This document shows, in pieces, positions 44,562 through 55,763 of a stretch of 64,000 nucleotides of DNA (the stretch's first letter is position 1; every line of letters begins with the position of its first letter). Both the position numbers and the translations under genes were made by a program. Origin of the DNA: Colocasia esculenta. Lineage: Eukaryota > Streptophyta > Magnoliopsida > Alismatales > Araceae. A model generated the notes under the pieces. That model worked only from the letters and a program-made list of their open reading frames with translations. It searched no databases and was not told the DNA's origin. The DNA lies in the NCBI GenBank assembly GCA_014218235.1, contig CM024753.1:190254348-190318347 (forward strand), written 5' to 3'.

Positions 44562-47500
44562 CACAACCTTACTTCCAGCAAGCCCCAAGACAACCACCCA
44601 AAGGACCAGCTAGAGTCTTCGCTCTGACCAAGGAGGAAGCCCAGGACACCCCTACAGTAGCTGAAGGTATTCTCCTAACCGAAAATATGTATGCTAGAGT
44701 GTTATTTGACCCTGGAGCTACACACTCTTTTATTTCTCGGATATTTGTTAATTCTATGTCTCGGAAACCAGAGAAATTAGTAGGAAGCATGATACTTGAC
44801 TGTCCTACTGGTCAAATAGCTACACTTACCTCTGTTATTCCATAAATAACTCTGAAAATAGGAGAATGTGAACTTACTGCATATGTATATGTACTGGATA
44901 ACATGCAAGATTTTGACATTATACTGGGAATGGATTGGTTAGCAGAAAATCATGCCGTATTAGATTGCCATAAGAAAGTTTTAACATTTAAAAGGCCGGG
45001 ATTAGCAGATTTCAGCTATATATGTCCAAAGAATAATGGAAATAAGAAGACTATATCAGCACTTAAGGCTATGAAATGGCTGAAAAATGGTTGTCAAGGT
45101 TATTTGGCAAGTGTGATGGCCATATCAAATGAGCATAAACAGGTATCAGTTCAAGATATCGATGTTGTAAAAGAATTTCCAGAAGTTTTTTCTGATGATT
45201 TATCTGGATTACCTCCAATTAGAGAAATTGACTTTACCATTGAACTTTTACCTGGAACTTTGCCTATATCCATAGCTCCTTACAGAATGGCACCAGCCGA
45301 ATTGACAGAATTAAAGAGACAGTTGCAAGATTTGTTAGATAAAGGTTTTATTAGGCCAAGTGTATCACCATGGGGAGCTCCGGTATTATTTGTTAGAAAG
45401 AAAGATGGATCCCTTAGATTATGCATTGATTATAGAAAGTTGAATCAAGTCACAATTAAGAACAAATATCCATTACCTAGAATTGATGACTTGTTTGATC
45501 AACTCTGGTCTGCTACAGTATTCTCTAAGATCGATTTAAGGTCGGGGTACCATCAATTGAGAGTTAAGGAAGATGATATTTCTAAGACTGCATTTAGAAC
45601 CAGATATGGACATTATGAGTTTTTAGTACTCCCCTTTGGATTGACTAATGCACCTGCGGTATTTATGGATTTGATGAATAGAGTATTTCAGCCTTATTTG
45701 GATAATTTTGTGGTGGTATTTATAGATGATCTGTTGATATACTCTTCTAATGAAGAAGAACACAAGGAGCATTTGAAAATTGTACTACAAACATTAAGGA
45801 ATCATCAATTGTATGCTAAATTAAGTAAATGTGAGTTTTGGCTCAAGGAAGTGAAATTTTTGGGTCATGTGATTTCTGGAAAAGGTGTGGCCGTAGACCC
45901 GAGTAAAATTGAAGCAATTCTAAATTGGGAAAGACCCAAGAATCCATCAGAAATTCGAAGTTTCTTGGGATTAGCTGGCTACTATAGAAGATTTATTGAA
46001 GGCTTTTCTTCTATAGCTATGCCTTTGACTCAGTTAACCCGAAAAGAAATACCTTTTGTGTGGAATGAGAAATGTGAGGCCAGTTTTCAGGAATTAAAAG
46101 GGAAGGTTACCACAGCTCCGATTCTTACCTTACCTCAAGGATCGGGAGGATTTATAGTGTATACAGATGCATCTCAAAAAGGAATTGGATGTGTTCTTAT
46201 GCAACATGGGAAAGTGGTAGCTTATGCCTCTAAATAATTAAAAGATCATGAAAGGAATTATCCGGCTCATGACTTAGAATTGGCAGCGATCATACATGCT
46301 TTCAAAATCTGGCGTCACTATTTGTATGGGGAACAATTTGAAGTTTATACTGATCATAAGAGTTTAAAGTATATATTTTCCCAGAAGGAACTGAATCTAA
46401 GACAAAGGAGATGGTTAGAATTTTTGAAGGATTATGATTTTACGGTGAATTACCATCCGGGTAAAGCTAACGTGGTTGCTGATGCTTTGAGCGGAAAGAA
46501 ATCAAGAGCATTACAATTACACCAACAGTGGAAAGAAATGACAGATTTGATCAAATACTCACCAAGGTGTGATGCAGAAAATCTGATATTGGCATAATTG
46601 ACAGTAAGATCAGCACTGATAGATAAAATTAGTGAAGCACAGAACCAAGATCAGAAATTAAAAGAGATGGTAAATAAACCAGGATACATCAGAGATGGTC
46701 AAGGGATAATTAGATTTCAAAACAGAATATGCATACCAGAGAATGAAGAAATTAAAAGTGAGTTATTGAAGGAAGGACACAAATCTCAGTATTCAATTCA
46801 TCCTGGAAGCTCTAAAATGTATCAGAATCTGAAAAAGCAATTTTGGTGGCATGGAATGAAAAAGGACATAGCAGAATTTGTGAGTAAATGTCTAACATGT
46901 CAACAAATAAAAGCTGAGCACCAGAAGCCAGCAGGGCCTATGCAACTCATTGAAATTCCAATATGGAAATGGGAGCAGATAACTATGAACTTCGTGATGG
47001 GTTTGCCAAAGACAAAGAAGAAGCATGATGCTATTTGGGTGATTGTGGATAGATTAACTAAATCGGCTCATTTTCTAGCAATTACAAAGACACAATCATT
47101 AGAAGATTTGGCTCAATTGTATATAAAGGAAATAGTGAGACTTCATGGAATTCCTTTGTCGATAATTTCAGATGGAGATCCAAGATTCACTGCTAGATTT
47201 TGGAAAAGTCTTCAAGCAGCCATGGGTACACAATTGAAATTCAGTTCAGCATATCACCCATAAACCGATGGCCAATCAGAGAGAACTATCCGAACACTCG
47301 AAGATATGCTGAGAGCATGTAGTTTGGATTGGCGTGGTAGCTGGGATGATTACTTACCCTTGATTGAGTTTGCATACAATAATAGTTATCATACAAGTAT
47401 TGGAATGGCACCATATGAGGCATTATATGGTAGACCCTGTAGATCACCCCTTTGTTGGGCAGAAGTGGGAGAAAAGAGTCTCATTGGGCCAGAATTAATT

Positions 47501-48028
47501 CAGAATTGCTCAGAGAAGATTAAACTAATCAGGAAGAGATTACTAATAGCTCAAGACAGACAGAAGAAGTATGCTGATAGAAGAAGAAGGCCACTGGAGT
47601 TTAACATAGGTGATCATGTATTTCTAAAGATCTCTCCAACCAAAGGTATCATGAGATTTGGAAAGAAAGGAAAACTCAGTCCAAGATATGTAGGACCTTT
47701 TGAGATATTATAAAGAATAGGGGTAGTAGCATACCAATTAGCTCTTCCGCCTTCTTGGTCACACATTCATAATGTATTTCATATATCTATGTTGAGGAAA
47801 TACATAATGGATCCCTCCCATGTGATCAGTTATGAAGATGTGGAAATACAACCAGATTTAACAGTACAAGAGGAACCAGTGAAAATATTAGACAGGAAAG
47901 AACGAGTCCTCAGAAATAAAGCAGTTTCTATGGTGAAGATCTTATGGAGAAGCGCGTTCATCGAAGAAGAAACGTGGGAATTGGAGCAAGAGATGAAAGA
48001 AAAGTATCCACAGCTATTTGGTAAGTAA
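43711..48028 (+). pseudogene. Tekay/Del-type gypsy gag-pol with chromodomain (gypsy-1)
   Basis: One frame for 4.3 kb, N-terminus missing because of the inverted junction. Order: gag, CCHC knuckle (44486-44527), protease, RT, RNase H, integrase, chromodomain. The protease reads VLFDPGATHSF (44699 on), with Pro where DTG normally has Thr, so it is probably inactive. RT has FSKIDLRSGYHQ and FIDD (45719-45730). RNase H has IVYTDASQKGIG. Integrase has an HHCC zinc site (HKSQYSIHP...CLTCQQ), DRLTKSAHF, IISDGDPRFT and ERTIRTLEDM. The chromodomain is SMVKILWRSAFIEEETWELEQEM (47928-47996), which targets silent chromatin. Stops are at 43952 (Trp), 44843, 46235 (Gln of YASKQ), 46595, 47261 (Gln of HPQTDG) and 47711; no frameshift. 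Confidence 0.92.
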
Positions 48029-48060
48029 ATTTTGCCAATTTCGAGGACGAAATTTATTTT

Positions 48061-48074
48061 AACAAGGGGAGAAA
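48061..48074 (+). promoter_or_regulatory. Polypurine tract of gypsy-1
   Basis: AACAAGGGGAGAAA directly before the LTR start TGTAATACCC; preceded by TTCGAGGACGAAATTTATTTT, typical of Tekay elements. Confidence 0.85.
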
Positions 48075-48746
48075 TGTAATACCCTCAAATTTTAAATACC
48101 ATGTTTTACTTAGAAATTCTTGTTTATGCAAACCGATTAGGTTTAAATTGTGATATTTAGGATTAAGGGTATGTTTAAGACACTTTATCATACCCCAGTA
48201 CTACTTTCGGTCGTGCGCACCCCGACAGGGCGACACCGGAAAACTGTAACGAAAATAAAATCTGAGAACACCATAATTCTTAGAAAATTATGGAGATATC
48301 AAATATGTAATTATCCAGAATTTTTGACGATCGGATTTTGAGATTAAGTCAACGCAACTATTTTCCGGGCGATTTTTCACCCAGTAGAAAATAAATTCTA
48401 AAAATTAAATAAAAATTATGAAAATTAGTAAAACCTTCCTATTAGTCTATGGTTGAAATTTCAACACAAACGGATGTCGTTTGAACACCTTTACATAGGG
48501 ATTATTGGGCCAGCTGAATTAAGGATCAATTACGGGATAGATTTTTGGGTGATTTACGTGTAAGGCTTAGGAGAAGCCAACACACATTAGGATAAGACTT
48601 ATCCATGGGTTGGGCTATCATTAAGGTTACATGCGTGTAACTAAAGAGAGTGTTGCATGAGATAGGTGGCCCCACATGGTTTAAAGGGGCTTACACCATG
48701 ACACATACATGGCCAACGTGCCAAGCATGCAGCAGAGTTGAGAGCC

Positions 48747-48754
48747 TATATAAG
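48747..48754 (+). promoter_or_regulatory. TATA box of gypsy-1 LTR
   Basis: TATATAAG in AGAGCCTATATAAGTCCCTCC, about 670 bp into the LTR. Confidence 0.65.
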
Positions 48755-49169
48755 TCCCTCCTTCAACCTTCGTGGGAGTTTTTGCACTCTCGCTCTCGCT
48801 GCCCCTGTTGTTGATGCGCTTGCACCTTGTGTGTGGGAAGGTTGCTGCTGGAGCCAGCATAGCTGTAGCTGCTACTGGTGTACCTGGTGTAGATCGTCAA
48901 ATCTTCAACAAGAAACCGCCGAAGTTTTTACCTGTGTGGCTGTCTTATAGTTCTTCTTGCTACTCTAGATTTTTACGTAAAGAAGAAGGACCTTTGTTCT
49001 TCACCAAATCAGGTAGGTGTCATACCATGAATCCTTCTCAGTTTCCTATGTACATGTTCATGGTTTCCTCATTCGTAGAAACCATGTCTCTTGTTTGTAC
49101 CATGATCTGTAGAGTTCTTCTTGTTTTGTTCACTTTTGATTATAGGTATTCAAGGATTTTGTTTACCTT

Positions 49170-50780
49170 GAGGAAAAGTAGATTCCTATCTTCTCCTCAT
49201 ACTTCTACCCACTGCTCTAGTTAGAAAGATCATAACCTTACATGAGTTGCCTTCAAGCTCATTAACCGGTCTTCGTTAAGTCTGTGTATGAGATTGTACT
49301 TTCAGAATCTTTCGTTTGATTTTCCCTATTACCTCTGGAATCATATAATTATCAAGGAGCTTCTTCACTCCCATTATAATTTAAGTAGATTTCTAACTTC
49401 TTATACCACCCATGATCCATGTTTATGCTATAGAGTTTTGCTAGAAATTTCGATATCTTAGAACATTGTGATTCTTTCCATTCGGATGTTTGTACTTCAA
49501 GCCTTGATTAGGAACATTTAATACCATGTGTTTTAGTGTTCATCTTGTGGTAGAATCCCAATAAACCATTGCTATCAAGACCACACTTCCAACAATATAC
49601 TATGTCTAGTTCCTAGCTAAACAAGCTTGAATTGCAAACCTCTTGTTTCATCTCACTTGTTCAGTTTATAAACCACTGTGAGGACTATAATTAGACTCTT
49701 TTATTTGATATACATCATGCCTTGATTCATAGGTTCCATTGTCAGCATGTTTAGAGTACATTCTAAGTCATTTATGAGTGAGAAATAGGCGGTTGTCGAC
49801 AGACAGCCCAAATCTGTCGACAGACGCACGTCTGACAGAACTTCAGGTTTCTGGACTGTGTGGATCTGTCGACAGATCCCTTGCAGCTCCTTAGTGTAGC
49901 TATTATTGTTCCTTCTTCTGTAGAATCACCACTCCTCCAACTGCATCGGCTGAAGATTTCTGCAGTTTCTTTTGCTCTTCCTCACACTGATATTAGTTCA
50001 ACGAGGAGGAGAAGAAGAATCTTTATTTCTTTTTCAAGATCAAGTAGGTTCCTATCTTCTCCCCATACTTTTGTTCTCTACTCTTGTTAAAAAGATTATA
50101 GCTTCGTATATGTTGCTTTTTAGCTATTCAACCAAACTTGGTTTGGTGTGTACATCTTCCGTATACGTGCTGGTAACTCTATATCTTTGTTTGATTCCCT
50201 AACTACCTTTGGAACTATGTGATTACCAAAGAAGAATCTTCACTCCCCTTACAGATCAAGTAGGTTCCTAACTTCTTCTTCCACCCTTGATCCATGTTCA
50301 TGTTATAGAGTTTTGTTAGAAGTCTCAATATCTTGAGAATAGTATGACTATTTCAATTTAGATATTTGGTACTTCAAGTCTTGATTTAGATCCATGAAAC
50401 ACAAAGTAATTTAGTGTCCATATAGTAGAATTCCTCCATTAAATTATTGCTATCAAGGCTATGCTTCCAGTACCAAACTATGTTTAGTTTCAAGCAAGAC
50501 AAGTTTGAATTGCAAAGATCCTATTTCATCTCGCTTGTTTAGCTTATAAACTGTTGTGAGAACTACAATTAGACTCTTATATTTGATATAAAACATGTCT
50601 TGATTTATAAGTTCTATAATTAGGGTCTTTAGGATGGATTTAAAGTCATTCCTGGTAGGACTGCTGCTATCTGTCGACAGCCAGCCCATAGCTGTCGACA
50701 GGAGCAAGTCTTCCAGAACTTCAGATAACTGGGACTCTAGCTAGCTGTCGACAGCCATCTTGTAGCTGTCGACATATAGA
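49170..50780. repeat. ~870-bp tandem duplication inside gypsy-1 LTR
   Basis: 49170-49900 and 50039-50780 share a series of phrases in order: AGTAG(A/G)TTCCTATCTTCTCC, ATTGCTATCAAG.C, CTATGT.TAGTT, TGAATTGCAAA, TTAGACTCTT.TATTTGATAT and then GTCGACAG cassettes and CAGAACTTCAG. Divergence is substantial, so the duplication is old relative to the gypsy-2 insertion. Confidence 0.75.
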
Positions 50781-50852
50781 CACAGAACCAGCAAAATTGA
50801 GCTCTGTCTGCTGCTATCTGTCGACAGCCCCTTCCTGGCTGTCGACAGCTAC
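49795..50852. repeat. CTGTCGACAG paired cassettes in gypsy-1 LTR
   Basis: Pairs at about 49794-49826, 50670-50701, 50744-50775 and 50818-50847, plus a single word at 49866-49873. Each pair is CTGTCGACAG, 11-15 bases, CTGTCGACAG. The pair at 50818-50847 has a 12 bp perfect outer stem, CTGTCGACAGCC...GGCTGTCGACAG. They occur in both halves of the LTR's internal duplication. Confidence 0.85.
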
Positions 50853-51990
50853 AGTCCTGATCCGAATTTCAGCACTCTTTCATGTATGAATCCTTGCTAA
50901 AAGTTCATCCTAAAAGCCTAGCAAGTTACCCACTTAATGACCTTGGTATTTACTTTCATATTACAGTAGAGTTTACCCACATTATGTACCTTAACCTCCC
51001 TTGAATTATTCTTAACATTGTCAATTACGAATAGTACTCCAATTGAGTCTATTCTCCCGTATTCATTAACTGAGTCTATAAAACCTGATCACCTGAGAGT
51101 TCATATGTTTGAACACATTATGAGATGTGGATAACTTGTGATGACAATTGTGGATCTTCATTTTCTTGGGTTCTTATGTGATTTCAATCTTCCGAAGTTA
51201 TTGGCTTTGAGTCATAACCCTGTCTCAATCAATTGTCTTTCTTATATTATTGAACTCCGAGCAACTTTGTCACCAAGATATTTGTATTAGTTCTCAATCA
51301 AAACTACCTTTGGATTTTGAATTTCTGTTATGCTCATGAAAAGAAATTTATGATATGAAGACAGTGCTCTCGTCAAAAGAGGGTTTAGGATCACTTGTGG
51401 TAGCACCAACCACTTGTGATCAACTAAGGGCGACAGTTTGTAGGTAAATCCAAGTCAATGGACTGACGATGGTGAGTAATAAACCCCGTTATTGCGTAAT
51501 GAACAAGATCCAAGGTGCTAGAATCGCCTAGGCACTAAGGATATATTTATGTCTATTTAGTAACCTCTTGAGAGCAGTGATGCCTATCGAATTCGTTTCC
51601 AAATCAAGTTATGGTCTAAAATTTGAAAGACAAATATGACTCTTATTCTGTAATTTGTTTGAGCTCATAATGAATTCAATTTGAGCTATATGCTTCTGTT
51701 AAGTATGAAATTCATGAGCAAATGTGTTTTGATCCATATGTGCTTACTTTCACCTACTGAGTCCTTCCGACTCATGTCTTGTTTCCTCCAACCCTTTCAG
51801 ATTGAAGGTGTGTATAATCTCAGCTACAGATGAATCTCAATTCCACTGCAGATGATGAAGAGATAAAGAAGAATAGCATAGTTTTAGTTTTAGTAGGTTT
51901 TCTTTTATTTGAGTTTTTGTTGTATTAAATTAGAGAGAGAAACTTGGCTCTTATAAATAATGGGTATTAGTACTTTATTACCTTGTGACG

Positions 51991-51995
51991 TATAA
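51991..51995. repeat. Target site duplication TATAA, left (gypsy-2)
   Basis: TATAA before the gypsy-2 5' LTR, identical to 62924-62928. Confidence 0.9.
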
Positions 51996-52136
51996 TGTAA
52001 GGCCCTTGATTTTTCATCTTTGGGTGATTGCTTATGTATGTATAAATGTATGTCATCGATGGATAAATTTTATTGTGCATAGTACTTACTTGTTTATATT
52101 GCATGAATAAGTATTATTTTAATGTGTGCATTGTAG

Positions 52137-52138
<2 letters not shown>

Positions 52139-52181
<43 letters not shown>
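52139..52181. repeat. (TA)n microsatellite in 5' LTR
   Basis: About 43 bases here against about 13 at the same place in the 3' LTR (60080-60092); this explains most of the length difference between the LTRs. Confidence 0.95.
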
Positions 52182-52183
<2 letters not shown>

Positions 52184-52447
52184 TGTGTGGTGTACATAAA
52201 TTTTATGCAGTTTTAAGTTCAGTTCTGGCGGCCAGTAGAAGTCAAAATGGGTGGACGCCAATATCAAGTAAGCGGCCACATCAATGGACACCTACTTAGA
52301 ATTGGCGGCCTGTGATGTTGACGTCAATTTCCCAAATCTGTTGCAATTTCAGATCCAGAAACGCCTCTGGATATGTCGCCCCTTGATTAGGAAACCGTTC
52401 CCCAACGGTAACCTAGCCTACTCTCTTTGCATCTCCGACCCTTAGCC

Positions 52448-52456
52448 TATAAAATA
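52448..52456 (+). promoter_or_regulatory. TATA box of gypsy-2 5' LTR
   Basis: TATAAAATA in TTAGCCTATAAAATACCCAG; identical at 60358-60366 in the 3' LTR. Confidence 0.7.
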
Positions 52457-55013
52457 CCCAGATTTCGGTCGGAGATGACCCTTTTGACTCTTTTGTCAAA
52501 ACCCTAGTTTTCTCTGTGCGAAACCCTCACTTCATGCTCTGAGATCCGGCGACTGGTGACTTCTTACGGCATTCTTCATCGACAAGGAGGGAGTCTGAAC
52601 ATTGGGGAAGGCTTCTCCGACATCGGGTTGTGCTCTACATCGACACAGAACCCGGATCGAAGGGATTCTGAAGGCTCCTTGGCTCTGGCCGAGGAGAGCT
52701 TCTTCGACCTATAACTCCATCCGTGGATTTTTACAAAGGCATGTAACCCATACCCATGGTCCATACATGTGTTTAGTAGGTCCTAAGCATTTTTACATAT
52801 TTTAATCGTGTCCTGGAACCCCCCTTTCTCCGTGTTTTGTGAGTTCTGTCTGTTTTCTGCAGACAGGAACTTAACGGAAGTCTTTGCTGCCGTTAATATC
52901 TGAAGTTGGCGACAACCTTTGTTGCCGTTAACATGGTAGGCGGCCACCCCCTTGCTGTTTAGTTCTTCAGGCAAGAACAGTGGATTGTTCTCACCTTTAT
53001 GATTTATTTTTTGGATTTCTACATATGAGGATATATTGTAAATTTTATATGTTATGTAATATACGTAGTGGATCATGTTGTGTAATTCCTGTGAATTTTT
53101 GTTAATTGTACTATTTATTAAAATTCTTGAAATGCATGCTAGACATGTTTTATATCTTGTAAAATTGTTGTTTACATGATCCATGTGGAAATTGAGTACC
53201 ATAGAATTTCTGTAAGATGTCTATAGATGTCAGTCCATGTTACAAAATTTTGGGATTTTTCTGATATCGGGATAATTAAGTATGATTTCTGGACTGTAAA
53301 ATAGTGAATATGCATAATAAGTTTAATTCTTCAATAAATTGTACGATGCAAACTAAATTCCTGAAAAATTTCATGTGATGTTGTAACTATAAATACATGT
53401 CTTGAACTGTTAAAAATGATTACAATAATGTGATTTCATGAACAATCGAGTTATGAGTAAACATGTAGAATCACTGTTTTAAATTCTATAAATCGTGTAT
53501 AGCTCAGAAAAATGTGAATTTCTGTAAGCATGATTTCCAACTCGTAAAAAATCTGTGATAAAAACTTCACATGGATTGGACAATAGTAAGTAATAATTTG
53601 TTCATTTCATGGAGAAATGACTAATTAAAGCATGTTCATTGTAATTATAGATTAACTAAATAGTTTCAGCATGATTCATGATAATCTATGGTTGATTAAA
53701 TATTGTTAACAGTAGTATCATGATAGAGAACCGAAACCGTGTGTATAATTGTGAATATAGAAATAATGTGTTAAATAGTGTGAAATCGTGTGTGTTTAAA
53801 AATGAAAATTTTGTAAACGTGCCAATGAGTGACACTGCTACCTTAGAGGGCTGTAGAACTGTACCGTAGTAAAGTCCCTACGGAAGGTTCATATGTGTGT
53901 GATGTCCCATGGGCATTTGGATAAAATCCTGGAGGTGGACAAGTACCGCTGGTTAGGGTGGATAGTGCTTCTCCCGATTCTGCGCAGTAACTAAGATCTA
54001 TCACTTGATTGCCTAGGTGATAAGATATATGTGTGTGATGTGACAAGTGCGTGTCCTTCTAGAGGTGGTTTGGACTATGTGTCATGGCATAAAATGAGAT
54101 AATGTAATTTTGTTTATATGTGAAATGTGCATGTGTAAAAATATGCAAAAGATTATGTGGAACTGTGAATTAATATGATAATATGTAAAATTGTGAATCG
54201 GACTATTAAATGTGTTATACCCATGTAAAACAGCAAGCTATTTATGTTTATAAATGCGTTATAAATGTGAAGTTGTACCTAGAATCCATCGTAGGATCAT
54301 CTCTTTCACTATGTGTAAATTCCATGCTTATATGGTTAGTGTATCATGACATAAATATGATTAAAAGTGCTTGCAATTAGAATGATAAAGTATGTGTAGA
54401 AAGCATGTGATAAGTAATTTAATTCTAAATATAATTATAAAGCATGTGGTCTATATCCAAGGTAGTAGAATAGCATGTTTAGATTTAAAAAAAATTGTTA
54501 AATCCATGTTACATGAAATCGTTACTTGACTTAAAGGTAAAAATGTCTATATGATGTGTGTATGTATTATGTGTGTGGATTTACTTGCTGAGTCTTTGGA
54601 CTCACTCTTGCTTCGGCGTACAGGTGCAGATATCTCTACTTCTTTGGAGGAGACAGCTAGGAGTGACTCCAAGCGCGAGGAGTAGCACCTTTGTGGAGAT
54701 TTCAACATTTTGTACTTTTCTTTCATAGTATGTAATAAAGAACTTGATGTAATTCAGTTGTGGACAATGTAATTTACTTTAAATTTTCAGTTGTGAAATG
54801 TTTAGTTCCTTCTTGTACTACATAGACTGTGGATAAATGTGGATGATGGAATAAGATCTTTTATTTAGTTCTTTATTTCCGCTGTATGTATTTATATTTG
54901 TGTACATCTCAACTTACTGTATGTGTTGGGTAAATGTCTGACTGTGGCGACGTTTTTTATATCGACATGGGTTGGTATAATCGTACCGATATAAAGGGGG
55001 TCGTTACAGAGAT

Positions 55014-55026
55014 TGGTATCAGAGCC
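55014..55026 (+). promoter_or_regulatory. Primer binding site of gypsy-2 (initiator tRNA-Met)
   Basis: TGGTATCAGAGCC, five bases after the LTR end; complementary to the 3' end of initiator tRNA-Met. Confidence 0.95.
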
Positions 55027-55399
55027 ATGGTTGAGATTGTACATAAATATGCATATACCATCATCTTCATTATATGCTAAGTCTGTGTAGATTGTCCACA
55101 TAGATAAGTAATTAGTTAGAAATTAGATGGTCTAGTTCTAATTTGTGATTAAATCATTTTGCAGAGTATGGCTTCACGGGGTAGGCGTGGTGTTCCTGCT
55201 CGTGAGGGTGAGCAGAGGAGAGATGAGCCTCAGCGTGAGGATCAGGGTGAGCAGCCGGCCCCAGCACCCCAGGGTCCTGTGCTTCCTCCTCCACTGCCAG
55301 TGGACTATGGAGTGTTCATGCAGGGTTTAGTGCAGGCCATGCAGACGCAGGCCCATACCTAGGCTGCACTCTAGGCTCTAGGCTCAGCTGGAGGCTCAG

Positions 55400-55482
55400 G
55401 TTAGAATAATAAGATAAAGTAGTCTATTTTATTAAATGCATGTTTCTTATGTTGTATGTGTTGATTATGATGTTGGTTGTAG
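55400..55482 (+). other. Candidate intron 1 in gypsy-2 gag
   Basis: Donor CAG|GTTAGA, acceptor TTGTAG|CAG (or 3 bases on, TAGCAG|GCT). Interior is T/A-rich with stops, unlike the GC-rich flanks, which are both Gln/Ala-Gln coding (CTGGAGGCTCAG before, CAGGCTCAGGCG after). The codon phase fits once a 1-base indel in the CTCTAGG repeat near 55375 is allowed. Confidence 0.7.
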
Positions 55483-55686
55483 CAGGCTCAGGCGCCAGTT
55501 CCCCAGGCTCAGGACCATGGTGGACCCTCCATCATGGAACGGTTCAAGAGGATGTCGCCACCCTCTTTTAAGGCGGAGAGTGACCCGTTACTTGCTGAGA
55601 GCTAGATGAGGGAGATCGAGAAGATCTTCCGGGCTATTAGGTGCGCTGAGGATGACAAGGTCACTTTAGCCACCTATATGCTGCAG

Positions 55687-55763
55687 GTATGTGTAAATTA
55701 ATTCGGTGGTTATTTCTTTAAGTATAAATTATGTTGGTTAGTCCTTATGGGTGGTTTTGGCAG
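55687..55763 (+). other. Candidate intron 2 in gypsy-2 gag (77 bp)
   Basis: Donor CTGCAG|GTATGT, acceptor TTTTGGCAG|GAG, T/A-rich interior with stops. Removal restores the frame exactly (phase 0) and fuses two halves of the conserved gag motif that is contiguous in gypsy-1 (43918-43957) and in the third copy (63608-63654). Confidence 0.88.

Larger units (their letters stand above)
48075..51995 (+). repeat. Gypsy-1 LTR, left part (interrupted by gypsy-2)
   Basis: Starts TGTAATACCCTCAAATTTT after the PPT. It continues at 62929-63077 after the gypsy-2 insertion, ending GGAGGGTGTTACA. Without the insertion it would be about 4.07 kb. It is followed by a PBS and an intact-looking gag of the same family, so it ends gypsy-1 and starts the next copy. 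A TATA box is at 48747-48754. A ~870 bp internal duplication explains part of the length. Confidence 0.85.
51996..55008 (+). repeat. 5' LTR of gypsy-2 (3,013 bp)
   Basis: TGTAAGGCCCTTGATTT to GGGGGTCGTTACA. Contains a 43-base (TA)n run (52139-52181), GGCGGCC and TTGACGTCAA words (52220-52330), a TATA box (52448-52456) and a long AT-rich R/U5. Open frames inside are shadows. Confidence 0.95.

Noticed and set aside
55014..55026. tRNA-like sequence TGGTATCAGAGCC
   Set aside because: It is the retrotransposon primer binding site complementary to the tRNA 3' end, not a tRNA gene; no cloverleaf follows.
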